Shown here piece by piece: positions 16,046 to 24,790 of a stretch of DNA of 64,000 nucleotides; position 1 is the first letter of the stretch; every line of letters starts with the position of its first letter. The DNA is from Carnobacterium_A antarcticum (GTDB lineage Bacteria; Bacillota; Bacilli; Lactobacillales; Carnobacteriaceae), in NCBI RefSeq assembly GCF_042658365.1, contig NZ_JBHSQC010000015.1. One strand, given 5' to 3'. The translations under genes and the position numbers were made by a program. A model generated the notes under the pieces. It ran no database searches and was not told the DNA's origin. It saw only the letters and a list, made by a program, of their open reading frames with translations.

Positions 16046-17260
16046 GTGAATAAGAAAGTTTCTTTGTTCTTTATAGCGTTTGCAACGCTTATTCTTGCGT
16101 CATGTTCTGATTCAGGCAATACTATAACCGACGATAATTCTGCAACTTCTACTGCTGTAGAAACTTCTGAGGTAAAAGATAACGCAAATGAAAGCTCTTT
16201 AGAAACAGAAGAACCAAAAGAGAATACGGAAGAATTATTCCAACAAGTTCGTAATAATGAGCCTACAAGCGAGCGAATAGCAGCTCTTGAAGAAATCGCG
16301 ATGCATTATTATTGGTATGGCGGTGATATGAAAAAAGCTGAAAAAGAATTGTTTCAAGGAATAACGTTGCATGGCGATTATGATGTAGTAGAACAATCTT
16401 TTGCCCGTGCGACAGTTATCGACCCTTATGACGTCGAATTAAAGCGTTCATTGGCTTCTGCACAGATATTACAAGATAAAATACCAGAAGCCCTAAAGTC
16501 ATTTGAAGAAATTATTGATATTGACCCTGATAATTTTGAAGCTCACATACTGCATGCTGCTTATTCAAAAGTTACAGGAGATACAGACTCATTTGAAAAA
16601 GACATACAAAAACTTTCTGAAATAGACCAAGAACGAGGGCAAGAATACGAGGTGAAATTTGATTCTATTGAGGAAATAGAAAAAACGACACTTAATTCTG
16701 AAGTTCCTGAAAATATTACTAAAGATAATCATGCTATCATTACCTTAGGTTACGCTCTTTCAGATGAAGGAGAAATGCAGGAAACCCTCTTAGAAAGATT
16801 AAAAGTCACTTTGAAGGCTGCAGAGAAGTACCCAGATTCAAAAATCATTGTAACGGGCGGAGTACCTAAAAAAGGACACACAGAAGCAGAACTAATGTAT
16901 GATTGGCTAGTTGAAAAAGGTATTGATAAAGAAAGAATATTTAAAGAAGCATTGGCCACAGATACTGTTGAGAATGCATTGTTTTCTATGGATATCGTAA
17001 GAGAAGAGGGACTGCAAGATATTACGTTGATTACGAGTGCAAGTCATATGAGACGGGCACTTGTAACGTTTAATGAAGCCAGTCAATTGATGGATACGTT
17101 AGAGAATAAAACATCAAATCGAGAATTTACGAATGTTGTGTATATGGATTACGATAGTGAAGAAGAAGCACAAAAAGTGACGGAAGAAGAAGAGATGGTT
17201 ATCTACCGTGACTTCATTCGTACTTCTGGTATATGGCAATTCCCCGGATTACAAAGGTAA
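16046..17260 (+). CDS. Lipoprotein with TPR-like region and DUF218 (YdcF/SanA-type) domain
   Basis: This 404-residue protein has a lipoprotein signal (MNKKVSLFFIAFATLIL, lipobox LASC near residue 20) and a Ser/Thr/Glu-rich linker. TPR-like helices follow at about 75-200 (IPEALKSFEEIIDIDPDNFEA). The DUF218 domain covers about 225-385, with HAIITLGYALSDEG, KIIVTGGVPKKGHTEAE and LITSASHMRRA. DUF218 proteins such as SanA, YdcF and ElyC are linked to envelope processes, and the catalytic function is not settled. The start is GTG at 16046, seven bases after AAGGAAGG; the in-frame GTG at 16037 overlaps that site. A candidate cre site precedes it. Confidence 0.8.
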   Translation: MNKKVSLFFIAFATLILASCSDSGNTITDDNSATSTAVETSEVKDNANESSLETEEPKENTEELFQQVRNNEPTSERIAALEEIAMHYYWYGGDMKKAEKELFQGITLHGDYDVVEQSFARATVIDPYDVELKRSLASAQILQDKIPEALKSFEEIIDIDPDNFEAHILHAAYSKVTGDTDSFEKDIQKLSEIDQERGQEYEVKFDSIEEIEKTTLNSEVPENITKDNHAIITLGYALSDEGEMQETLLERLKVTLKAAEKYPDSKIIVTGGVPKKGHTEAELMYDWLVEKGIDKERIFKEALATDTVENALFSMDIVREEGLQDITLITSASHMRRALVTFNEASQLMDTLENKTSNREFTNVVYMDYDSEEEAQKVTEEEEMVIYRDFIRTSGIWQFPGLQR

Positions 17261-17359
17261 ATTGAAATCAAGAAAGACAGTCATAAACAAAGAGAAATTG
17301 TTTGTGAGTTTATACCCTATTTTTTTAGGGCACTATTCGGTTTATAAAACTTCTTTAAT

Positions 17360-17426
17360 TTAACGAAAAGAAAACATTCCACTACACATGTTTCGTTAAG
17401 AGCATGTCGTAATGGAATGTTTTTTT
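17360..17426. terminator. Terminator with a competing upstream hairpin
   Basis: AAACATTCCA (17372) pairs with TGGAATGTTT (17413), followed by a T-run, forming a terminator. TTAACGAAA (17360) can instead pair with TTTCGTTAA (17391), and the two stems overlap. It lies between the DUF218 gene and the deoD-like remnant and may serve both strands. Confidence 0.6.
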
Positions 17427-17440
17427 GTGTAAAAGTTTTA

Positions 17441-17518
17441 TTATTTAATAGCTGCTTCCAGAGCAACATTGATCATGTCGCCGAAGCTTGTTTGTTGTTC
17501 ATGGAAGTTTTTCGGATT
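17441..17518 (-). pseudogene. 3' remnant of a purine nucleoside phosphorylase-like gene (deoD)
   Basis: Read on the minus strand, the 25 codons before TAA 17443-17441 give KNFHEQQTSFGDMINV and then ALEAAIK. This resembles the C-terminus of DeoD-type purine nucleoside phosphorylases (RQTxFxDMIxVALEAA). The frame has no start and nothing of the upstream gene is left. The rest of the gap to 17782 shows no gene. Confidence 0.45.
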
Positions 17519-17782
17519 CGAAAATGTTACGAGAATATTTTGATATCAACGAACAACTCTATTTGTTACCGCTTGCAACAATGGTGTAGTATAATAAGTT
17601 TATAAGAGACGCGATGAAACTATCACAAAACCAGAACAGTTGGAGCGGTTATCCATCTCACTTAGTGATTTGATGTTAAACTGTTTGGTTAATAGTGGTC
17701 AGCTAATTTCCCATAGATTTGATGAACTAAACGGCAGCTAATGATTTCCAAATAGGTGAAAAACTTAAAGGAGAGGGGTCTT

Positions 17783-18928
17783 ATGCTAAAGATCAACCGC
17801 AACAAGAAATTTAAAGCACTACTTCTATCGTTGCTCTTGGTTGTATTTATGTCGATTCCTTTTGCGAGTGTTTTAGCGGAAAGTATTTCTGGGGACAATA
17901 TTGTTGTAGAGTCAGGTGAAACATTAGAAAAAACGAGTTTTCTTTCAGGAGAAAATGTTCGTGTCGATGGGGATATAAATGGGACTACTTTTATAACTGC
18001 TGGTAACGTAGAGGTTAATGGAACGATTGATGGAGATTTATTTGTAGCAGGTCAAAGTACGGTTATAAATGGTACAGTCAAAGGTAGCGTATTTGTGGCT
18101 GGGCAAAATGTCACTCTAAATGGTGTTGTTGAAAATACTATTTATCTAGCTGGAGCTACATTGAAAGTGAAGTCTCAAACAAACGGCAGTGCTTTTTTAG
18201 CAGGACAAAATATCTTCGTTGAAAAGGGTACAGTCATTGAGAAAGATGTTTTTGTTGGTGGAGCTAAAGTTTATCAAAATGGCGTAATCAATGGTGATTT
18301 GTCTAGTTCAAGTGATTCTTTATCTATTGATGGTAAGATCGGCGGAGATTTAAAATACAGCAGTCAAAACAAAGCAGATTTTTCCAATAATTCTGAAGTC
18401 ATAGGAGAAACAACTTGGAAAAAAATTGAACCTAAATCTTCTGAATCTGCTAAGTCAGTGTTTACGACTGCACTCTTGATGAAAATTCTTTTTAGCATAA
18501 TAGCTCCTTTAGTTGTATGGCTTTTTGTTAGATGGATCAGACCGGAGTTTTGGCCTAACGTAGCTGAAAAAATAGCAGTTTCTCCACTTAGAGTCCTTGG
18601 TTTTGGAGCTTTAGCTGTTGTATTGATTCCTATCGTTTCTATCCTTTTAATGATTACAGTTATAGGGATACCGTTAAGTTTTATCTTATTAGCACTATAT
18701 GGAGTAGCTTTTTATATTTCAAAGATCATTCTTTCAGTTTTTATGGGTCTTTGGTTCCAAAAAAGATTTAATTGGTCCAATGCACGATCATTTTGGTTGT
18801 TTTTATTAGGATTAATTATTCTCTCTGTTTTAGGAGTTACCCCAATAATTGGTATGATTGTTGGTCTTGTCATTGCATTTTTCGGAATGGGATCCATCGT
18901 ATTGTCTCTACTAGAGGGCAGAAGTTAA
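17783..18928 (+). CDS. Exported bactofilin-like polymer-forming domain plus membrane domain
   Basis: This 381-residue protein has a signal peptide (FKALLLSLLLVVFMSIPF, cleavage after SVLA) and then about 170 residues of short beta repeats (VEVNGTIDGDLFVAG, STVINGTVKGSVFVAG) typical of bactofilin/polymer-forming beta-solenoids. From about residue 235 there are four or five membrane helices, including VLGFGALAVVLIPIVSILL. ATG at 17783 follows GAGAGGGG. The solenoid should lie outside the membrane and the helices anchor it. Similar proteins occur widely in Firmicutes without an assigned role, and envelope structure is the likely field. It stands alone. Confidence 0.75.
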   Translation: MLKINRNKKFKALLLSLLLVVFMSIPFASVLAESISGDNIVVESGETLEKTSFLSGENVRVDGDINGTTFITAGNVEVNGTIDGDLFVAGQSTVINGTVKGSVFVAGQNVTLNGVVENTIYLAGATLKVKSQTNGSAFLAGQNIFVEKGTVIEKDVFVGGAKVYQNGVINGDLSSSSDSLSIDGKIGGDLKYSSQNKADFSNNSEVIGETTWKKIEPKSSESAKSVFTTALLMKILFSIIAPLVVWLFVRWIRPEFWPNVAEKIAVSPLRVLGFGALAVVLIPIVSILLMITVIGIPLSFILLALYGVAFYISKIILSVFMGLWFQKRFNWSNARSFWLFLLGLIILSVLGVTPIIGMIVGLVIAFFGMGSIVLSLLEGRS

Positions 18929-19274
18929 ATAAAAAACACCTGGAAAGGTATGAACCCCAAAAAGTCAGATGTGCTCGTTCTATTTATAGATGAGAGCTGT
19001 GACCTCAAAAAGTTGGTTTTTGCAGAGTAGGGTTTCCTGCTCTGTTCTTTATTGTTTATTTTTACAAAATCAGCATCCAATTTTTGTCTGGTTTTAATGC
19101 TAAGAACATTTAAAGAAGATAAGCAGATACAATTGAAGCAAGTTGTAGCAAAAGAACAGGCATGGTATCATTTGGCTAAGATGCATTTTTTAGGGGGAAG
19201 CAGAGTATGCAAGCAATAGAGTATATACCCCTTGATTTTGGATTAATTTGATAGGATAAAAGGAGACAAACAAA
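18929..19274. other. Intergenic region before the formaldehyde-detoxification genes
   Basis: No gene is visible. A weak stem CAGAG-N12-CTCTG near 19022-19043 with a T-rich tail could end the bactofilin-like gene. The last 100 bases include AGGGGG near 19193 and TATACCCCT near 19225, and should contain the promoter of the dehydrogenase gene. Confidence 0.3.
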
Positions 19275-20387
19275 ATGAAATCACGCGCAGCAGTTGCATT
19301 TGGACCAGGTCAACCTCTTGAAATAGTAGAAATCGATGTAGCAGGACCTGAAAAAGGGGAAGTATTAGTTAAAATTACAGATACAGCTGTTTGTCATACG
19401 GATGCCTATACCTTATCTGGTACGGATCCAGAAGGCGTTTTTCCCGCAGTATTGGGACATGAAGGCGGTGGGATCGTTGTAGAAGTCGGAGAAGGAGTAA
19501 CTTCCGTTCAACCAGGGGATCATGTGATTCCGTTATACACACCGGAATGCGGCAAATGTGAATACTGTACTTCAGGTAAAACGAACTTATGTCAAGCGAT
19601 TCGTGAAACGCAAGGCAAAGGATTAATGCCGGACGGAACGACTCGTTTTTCTTATAAAGGAGAACCTATCTATCATTATATGGGAACAAGCACATTTAGT
19701 GAATATACGGTTGTTTCTGAAATTTCGTTAGCAAAAGTAAATCCAGAAGCACCTTTAGAAAAAGTCTGCTTATTGGGTTGCGGTGTAACCACTGGGATTG
19801 GTGCGGTAAGCAATGCAGCGAAAGTAACAGAAGGCGATACTATCGCTGTTTTCGGGTTAGGCGCAATCGGGTTAGCGGTTATTCAAGGAGCTGTTCAAGC
19901 AAAAGCTGGACGCATTATTGCTATTGATACAAATCCAGATAAGTTTGAATTAGCTAAAGAAATGGGCGCTACCGACTTTTTAAACCCCAAAGAATACGAT
20001 CGTCCTATTCAAGAAGTCATCGTTGACTTAACAAATGGCGGTGTGGATTATAGTTTTGAATGTATCGGAAATGTACATGTGATGCGTTCAGCTTTAGAAT
20101 GCTGCCATAAAGGCTGGGGAGAAAGCGTCGTTATCGGGGTAGCCGGAGCTGGCGAAGAAATCAGCACTCGTCCATTCCAACTAGTGACTGGACGCGTTTG
20201 GCGCGGTTCTGCTTTTGGCGGAGTAAAAGGGCGCTCAGAATTGCCAGGTATGGTTGAGAAAGCGATGAGCGGCGAGATTCAATTGGATCCATTTATCACG
20301 CATACTTTGCCATTTGAACAAATCAATGAAGCATTTGATTTACTGCATGAAGGAAAATCAATTCGTACGGTTCTTTCTTACCATTAA
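19275..20387 (+). CDS. frmA: S-(hydroxymethyl)glutathione / class III alcohol dehydrogenase
   Basis: This 370-residue zinc-dependent medium-chain dehydrogenase carries catalytic zinc ligands Cys in AVCHTD, His in GHEGGG and Cys in LLGCGVTTG. The structural zinc set is in PECGKCEYCTSGKTNLC, and the NAD fold is FGLGAIGLAVIQ. The class III features FSYKGEPIYHYMGTSTFSEY and CCHKGWGESVVIGVA mark it as formaldehyde dehydrogenase. It oxidises S-hydroxymethylglutathione, formed from formaldehyde and glutathione, to S-formylglutathione. The hydrolase for that product follows 35 bases later. The start ATG follows AAAGGAG. Confidence 0.92.
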   Translation: MKSRAAVAFGPGQPLEIVEIDVAGPEKGEVLVKITDTAVCHTDAYTLSGTDPEGVFPAVLGHEGGGIVVEVGEGVTSVQPGDHVIPLYTPECGKCEYCTSGKTNLCQAIRETQGKGLMPDGTTRFSYKGEPIYHYMGTSTFSEYTVVSEISLAKVNPEAPLEKVCLLGCGVTTGIGAVSNAAKVTEGDTIAVFGLGAIGLAVIQGAVQAKAGRIIAIDTNPDKFELAKEMGATDFLNPKEYDRPIQEVIVDLTNGGVDYSFECIGNVHVMRSALECCHKGWGESVVIGVAGAGEEISTRPFQLVTGRVWRGSAFGGVKGRSELPGMVEKAMSGEIQLDPFITHTLPFEQINEAFDLLHEGKSIRTVLSYH

Positions 20388-20422
20388 GTTGTTTCAATCA
20401 ATTTCATATGAGGGGGATAAAC

Positions 20423-21271
20423 ATGTCAAAATTAGAACTGCTTGAAGAACACGTTGTTTTTGACGGAACACAATACAAATATCGTCATGATTCACACACT
20501 TTAGGTTGCCCAATGACCTTCAGTTTATTTTTGCCAAATAAAGAAAAGTTTTCTAATCCGCCTTTATTTTGGTGGTTATCAGGCTTAACGTGCACCGATG
20601 ATAATTTTACGCAAAAATCCGGCGCACAAAAAGCTGCTGCGCGTTTAGGCGTAGCGATGATCATGCCAGATACTAGTCCTCGTGGAGAGCATGTAGCAGA
20701 TTCAGAGGATTGGGATTTAGGCCAAGGAGCAGGATTTTACCTTAATGCTACCGAACAGCCGTGGGAGCCTCATTATAAAATGTACGATTACATCACTAAA
20801 GAACTGTCTGCCATCGCTCATGACCAGTTTCAATTAACTGGCCCAGAATTTATTTCAGGTCATTCTATGGGCGGCCATGGGGCTTTAGTGGTTGGACTGC
20901 GTAATGCAGAGCGGTTCCACTCGATTTCTGCTTTTGCGCCGATCGTTAATCCTAGTCAAGTTCCGTGGGGGATAAAAGCCTTCAACGCGTATCTTGGCAG
21001 CGATAAAGAAAAATGGCGTGAATGGGATGCAGCAGAACTGCTAAAGAATTACACGGGCAAAAAGATTCCAGTGTTGATTGATCAAGGAGATGCGGATTCT
21101 TTTTATGAAAAACAATTGCAGCCATCTAAGCTAGCGGCTGTTGCAGAGGAGAAAAACTATCCGTTGACGGTCCGAATGCAAAAAGGACATGACCATAGTT
21201 ATTATACGATTGCGAGTTTTATTGAAGAACACCTAGAGTTTCACTTATCTCAATTGGCTAATAATCAATAA
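20423..21271 (+). CDS. fghA: S-formylglutathione hydrolase
   Basis: This 282-residue alpha/beta hydrolase has nucleophile Ser in SGHSMGGHGA (near residue 150), the family stretch WWLSGLTCTDDNF, ADSEDWDLGQGAGFYLNAT and a C-terminal His in KGHDHSYY. It splits S-formylglutathione to formate and glutathione, completing the pathway begun by the dehydrogenase upstream. ATG at 20423 follows AGGGGG; the ATG at 20408 is inside that site and is rejected. A strong terminator follows at 21307. Confidence 0.92.
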   Translation: MSKLELLEEHVVFDGTQYKYRHDSHTLGCPMTFSLFLPNKEKFSNPPLFWWLSGLTCTDDNFTQKSGAQKAAARLGVAMIMPDTSPRGEHVADSEDWDLGQGAGFYLNATEQPWEPHYKMYDYITKELSAIAHDQFQLTGPEFISGHSMGGHGALVVGLRNAERFHSISAFAPIVNPSQVPWGIKAFNAYLGSDKEKWREWDAAELLKNYTGKKIPVLIDQGDADSFYEKQLQPSKLAAVAEEKNYPLTVRMQKGHDHSYYTIASFIEEHLEFHLSQLANNQ

Positions 21272-21306
21272 ACGAAGACTTTCTGTAAACAAATCGGTTA
21301 GAAATA

Positions 21307-21354
21307 AAACAGTCAGTAATGCCAGCATACTGGTATGGCTGACTGTTTTTTTTT
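21307..21354 (+). terminator. Terminator of the frmA-fghA unit
   Basis: Stem AAACAGTCAG / CTGACTGTTT with an inner CCA / TGG pair and a run of eight T. Confidence 0.9.
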
Positions 21355-21442
21355 AGCGCTGTATCAAGAGTATTGGTGATTTGAAAATCATGTGTATGTG
21401 CGTCTATAAAATTATGCTAATGTTATTAAAGTAAAGCAGCAA

Positions 21443-21829
21443 GTGAGTATACAAAAGTCCTATAAGGGGTTGATAGTCTTGGTTGATAAAGAAACACAAA
21501 TAAAGATACTGTTGTATGGAAATGCATTAGATTTTGCCTGTAAAACTCTTGGGATTAAAAATATGAGGTACCATAAGTACTCTAACGTTTTTACGGTTAG
21601 TGAAGCAGAAGTATATGACTATACATTGATCCATGGTATCCCGCAGAGTGATGCAACAAGATCATCTATGGCTGAAGGCTTCCATTATTTTAAAGAAGAA
21701 GACAAATGGACTACTTTTTTTAGCGAAAGAGGTTCGATCTTCCATGAAAAAAACTTTAAGGATGACGAGCTCGGTAAAAAGTATATCGTACATACACTGC
21801 TGCAATTAGCTGGTACTGGCCTCTATTAG
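21443..21829 (+). CDS. Hypothetical protein
   Basis: This 128-residue soluble protein has no signal peptide and no motif that I recognise. It contains VDKETQIKILLYGNALDFACK, near residue 14, and a polar C-terminal half ending KKYIVHTLLQLAGTGLY. The likely start is GTG at 21443 after a weak site (AAAGCAGCAAG), and no better ATG exists near the N-terminus. It is flanked by terminators on both sides and so is monocistronic. Codon use is like its neighbours. Function unknown. Confidence 0.5.
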   Translation: MSIQKSYKGLIVLVDKETQIKILLYGNALDFACKTLGIKNMRYHKYSNVFTVSEAEVYDYTLIHGIPQSDATRSSMAEGFHYFKEEDKWTTFFSERGSIFHEKNFKDDELGKKYIVHTLLQLAGTGLY

Positions 21830-21870
21830 CAGTTGTTTTTAATAACTGAACGTTTTTTCTAAGTAATAAT

Positions 21871-21912
21871 GGCCTGATTTCTCGATTTAATATTGAGAAA
21901 TCGGGCCTTTAT
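21871..21912 (+). terminator. Terminator after the hypothetical gene
   Basis: Stem GGCCTGATTTCTC / GAGAAATCGGGCC with one G-T pair and a short T tail. Confidence 0.8.
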
Positions 21913-22022
21913 TTAAAACCATTAAGGTTACGCAAGATTAATGAAAAGAAAGTCACTGAAAAGCGCAACGAATCAATCCATAGTCGGTATAGCTATAGTT
22001 TATCTTATTCCAACTTTATTGA

Positions 22023-22586
22023 TTACTTAAAATCTAAATCAGAAAATCCTTCCCCCAACATATCATTGATGTCTTCGACAATCTCCTTCGAATCTGGATT
22101 AATTAATAAGAAATCACCGTCTATTAGTTCGCCTCGGCTGTTTTCTTCAGGAGTGTCATTTTTTGCTTTAAGACAAATAGGGTAGTACATATCAGGAGCA
22201 GGTTCTAAAATTTTCTCGAGTACGATTTCATGTTCCCAGTCATCTCCGAAATCATATGTATAAACAACTCGATCTTTTTCTTTTTTGAACCACTTAGCTA
22301 GAGTTTCTTCTTCCTCATTTAAATTTTCAATGAACGAGGCGAAGTTGCCCCAGCTAGCATCCGAGTTAGGCCCTTGATACTCATTATCAGGTTCGATAAA
22401 AATATTTTGGATCTTTCGACCATTTGATTTTCGAATAGAAAAGTTGTGTAAATGAGAATTATACCAATCGAAAGCAACTTGAATAACTTCATGTAGTTCA
22501 CGAAAAGTGGAATCACTATTCACCTGGACTCTTCGCCATACGGGTACTCCGATATCTAGTAAAGAAATTTTAAATTGAAAAATCAT
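22023..22586 (-). CDS. pRiA4b ORF-3 family protein
   Basis: This 187-residue protein consists of the ORF-3-like domain alone. It begins IFQFKISLLDIGVPVWRRV, then TFRELHEVIQVAFDWYNSHL, VYTYDFGDDWEHEIVLEK and YPICLKAKNDTPEE. These blocks align with the C-terminal half of the protein at 13914-15005. Biochemical function is unknown for the family. The ATG at 22586 follows AGAAGGG. It is a single gene transcribed against its neighbours. Confidence 0.8.
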   Translation of the reverse strand: MIFQFKISLLDIGVPVWRRVQVNSDSTFRELHEVIQVAFDWYNSHLHNFSIRKSNGRKIQNIFIEPDNEYQGPNSDASWGNFASFIENLNEEEETLAKWFKKEKDRVVYTYDFGDDWEHEIVLEKILEPAPDMYYPICLKAKNDTPEENSRGELIDGDFLLINPDSKEIVEDINDMLGEGFSDLDFK

Positions 22587-23168
22587 ACAAGCACACCCTT
22601 CTCTTTTAATTATTCATAAAACTTAAAGAAGCAAAAAAATAGCAGCTTTCACTCAACTATATTATCACAAGAGAACATATTATGAAAAATTAAATTCTAT
22701 GACCTATCTAGGGTTGCATGAAACATTCATTGTTCCACAATAAGGTCTTTATCGTTCCTCAAGAGAGTTTTGCGCGCCTTAATCCGACTTTTACTGTACA
22801 GTTAAGGCCCCCATGGCTTGTTCTAAATCGATAAAGGTTTGATAAAGCAGCAGCTTTTTTGTCGCTTGAACAAGTTTAAAAAGTTAATGCTTATCATGCC
22901 TGCAAGTACTGGGGAAAATGGTAGTATAGTAAAATGCAGAAACAATAGAGTTAGGTGCGTACATTCCTAGCTGAAAAAGACATAGAAGCTTTCTTAAGTG
23001 CATTAATCAAACAAGGAAGCTAGAATAGAAAGTATAATATTCTACAAGTTCCCTTGTTGAGCAGCAAATGTATTCGTGTTTTAAGTGCACATAATGAATT
23101 CTTTTTATTTTTTCAATAAATGAACAAGCCTAATCCGTTTCAAACGGAAGGACTGAGGAGGAAGAAAC
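22587..23168. other. Intergenic region between ORF-3 gene and kdgT
   Basis: I find no intact gene. An 18-codon open tail (22967-23023) encodes AEKDIEAFLSALIKQGS and a stop without a start, so it may be the end of a lost gene. A 10-base palindrome ACTGTACAGT lies at 22793. A 15-base palindrome before kdgT is listed separately. Confidence 0.3.
23134..23148. promoter_or_regulatory. 15-base palindrome before kdgT, candidate operator
   Basis: TCCGTTTCAAACGGA is a perfect palindrome around a central C. It ends 20 bases before the kdgT start, which places it in the 5' untranslated region where a repressor could act. No cognate regulator is nearby. Confidence 0.4.
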
Positions 23169-24110
23169 ATGGTAAAATTTATGAATAAGATTCCAGCAGG
23201 AACGTTTCTCGTTCCAATGCTGCTGAGTGCATTGCTTTATACTTTATGGCCGAATTTATTTAGCAATCTAGGTGGGATTACAAATGCTTTTCTTGGAGGA
23301 AGCGGAACGAATTTTATCATAGGATTGATTTGTTTTTGTTCCGGAATCGGGATCAATCTTAAAACACTTGGCAAACTTTTTAAACGCCATGGGGTATTGT
23401 TGCTCGTGAAGTTGGTTTTAACTGTTGGTTTTGGACTATTATTTATCGCCCTTTTTGGACAATCTGGCGTTTTTGGTATTAGTGCTTTGGCTTTTATAGT
23501 AGCCATTTGCAGTATGAATCCTGCTCTTTATATTTCAATTGTAAATGATTTCGGAGACGAAGTAGATAAAGCAGCTATTGGTTTAGTCGGTTTATTTGGA
23601 ATTCCTGCAGTACCCATGCTTATTTATGCCATTTCTGGTCAAGGAGAAATCGCATGGATGCCGATTATCTCAACTATTTTGCCGCTTATATTGGGAATGA
23701 TTTTAGGGAATTTAGATAAAGATTTTTCAAAGATTTTTGGTGCAGGAATCAGTGTACTGCTTCCAATACTTGGCTGGAATATTGGTCAAGGAATGAACTT
23801 GATTGAAGGACTGCAATCTGGTATTTATGGAATTATACTAGTCGTCGTATTCTATGTCTTGATGAGTCCGCTAGTTGTAGTGGATAAAATGATTCTAAAG
23901 AACGATGGAGTGGCCGCATTATCCATGAATGCAGTTGCAGGAGTTTCAGCGTCTTTCCCAGCCATCATCGCTCAAGTCAATCCTGGGCTAGAGTCTTACG
24001 TTACCAGTGCAACGACACAAATCGTCACTTTAGCCATTATCACTATTCTAGTTACACCGATGTTGGCTCGCAAATTGTACCAACAGACTCATAAAATCGA
24101 TTCTAAATAG
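23169..24110 (+). CDS. kdgT: 2-keto-3-deoxygluconate permease
   Basis: This 313-residue membrane protein has about ten hydrophobic helices. It matches the KdgT family through IPAGTFLVPMLLSALLYTL, FCSGIGINLKTLGKLFKRHG, AICSMNPALYISIVNDFGD and the C-terminal AALSMNAVAGVSASFPAIIA. It imports 2-keto-3-deoxygluconate, a breakdown product of uronic acids, by cation symport. The ATG at 23169 follows GAGGAGG. No kdgK or kdgA gene lies next to it, so catabolism must be encoded elsewhere. It ends at a shared terminator. Confidence 0.85.
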   Translation: MVKFMNKIPAGTFLVPMLLSALLYTLWPNLFSNLGGITNAFLGGSGTNFIIGLICFCSGIGINLKTLGKLFKRHGVLLLVKLVLTVGFGLLFIALFGQSGVFGISALAFIVAICSMNPALYISIVNDFGDEVDKAAIGLVGLFGIPAVPMLIYAISGQGEIAWMPIISTILPLILGMILGNLDKDFSKIFGAGISVLLPILGWNIGQGMNLIEGLQSGIYGIILVVVFYVLMSPLVVVDKMILKNDGVAALSMNAVAGVSASFPAIIAQVNPGLESYVTSATTQIVTLAIITILVTPMLARKLYQQTHKIDSK

Positions 24111-24118
24111 AAAGAACA

Positions 24119-24157
24119 AAAAAGGAAAACTGCCATCGCTGCAGTTCTCCTTTTTTT
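24119..24157. terminator. Bidirectional terminator between kdgT and the VOC gene
   Basis: Stem AAAGGAAAACTGC / GCAGTTCTCCTTT with one internal mismatch, A-run before and T-run after. The two flanking genes converge on it. Confidence 0.85.
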
Positions 24158-24171
24158 GTATGGACAATGAA

Positions 24172-24603
24172 TTAGTCAAACGTTTCTTTTAAGATATCAA
24201 TTCTTTCTTCATAGCTCACTTCGCGGTGAATTTCATGCAGCATCCAAACATAACCAAAAGGGTCTAAAAACTGTGCATTTGAAATGCCGAATTCTTCCAT
24301 TCTTGTTACACCTTGTATCTCTGAGCAGCCATTCTCAATAGCGGCTTGATAGGTCTTATCTATATCATTAACCATAATATTGAACCAAAAAGATTGCGGA
24401 TGACCTTCTTTAGGAGCTACTAAGTGGTATTCAGGGTTCTCGTCTAGCATATGAAAACGAGCTTCGAAAATAGTAAAGACAACTTCATTTGTGCCAGGTT
24501 TAAAGTCAGACACTTCTACACGTTTAACCGGGAAGATCTTTTCATATAATTCAAGAGCTTTTAAACTATCCTTTACAACAAAATCAAATTCTACAACTTC
24601 CAT
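24172..24603 (-). CDS. VOC (glyoxalase/PhnB-like) family protein
   Basis: This 143-residue protein has paired beta-alpha-beta-beta-beta units. It begins VEFDFVVKDSLKALELYEKIF and has FTIFEARFHMLDENPEYHLVAP, FWFNIMVNDIDKTYQAAIENG and FGYVWMLHEIHREVSYEER, with the pattern of PhnB/YjdN-type VOC proteins. Members bind metal or small molecules and include resistance proteins and enzymes, and the ligand here is unknown. The ATG at 24603 follows GAGGGATTATG. It is a single gene convergent with kdgT. Confidence 0.75.
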   Translation of the reverse strand: MEVVEFDFVVKDSLKALELYEKIFPVKRVEVSDFKPGTNEVVFTIFEARFHMLDENPEYHLVAPKEGHPQSFWFNIMVNDIDKTYQAAIENGCSEIQGVTRMEEFGISNAQFLDPFGYVWMLHEIHREVSYEERIDILKETFD

Positions 24604-24790
24604 TCATAATCCCTCGCTTTTATTTTTAGTATAGCAGAAAAGATTTTATTAAACATTAGTCGCGCTAAGTAGAAGGTATGTTTTTATTAGGAGATATTTC
24701 AGCTACTGAATGCGTATTACATGATAGACTTCTCTTAATCCTTTATACTGAATAATGTAAGCTATTATTCATGGAGAGGATGAAAGCAAG

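Noticed and set aside
19193..19240. AGGGGG and TATACCCCT before the formaldehyde dehydrogenase gene as a FrmR/CsoR-type operator.
   Set aside because: The arms are too far apart and the match too short, and no FrmR-like gene is in the window.
22967..23023. Open tail AEKDIEAFLSALIKQGS as a gene end.
   Set aside because: Only 18 codons, with no start, ribosome site or recognisable family, so it is mentioned in the intergenic note only.
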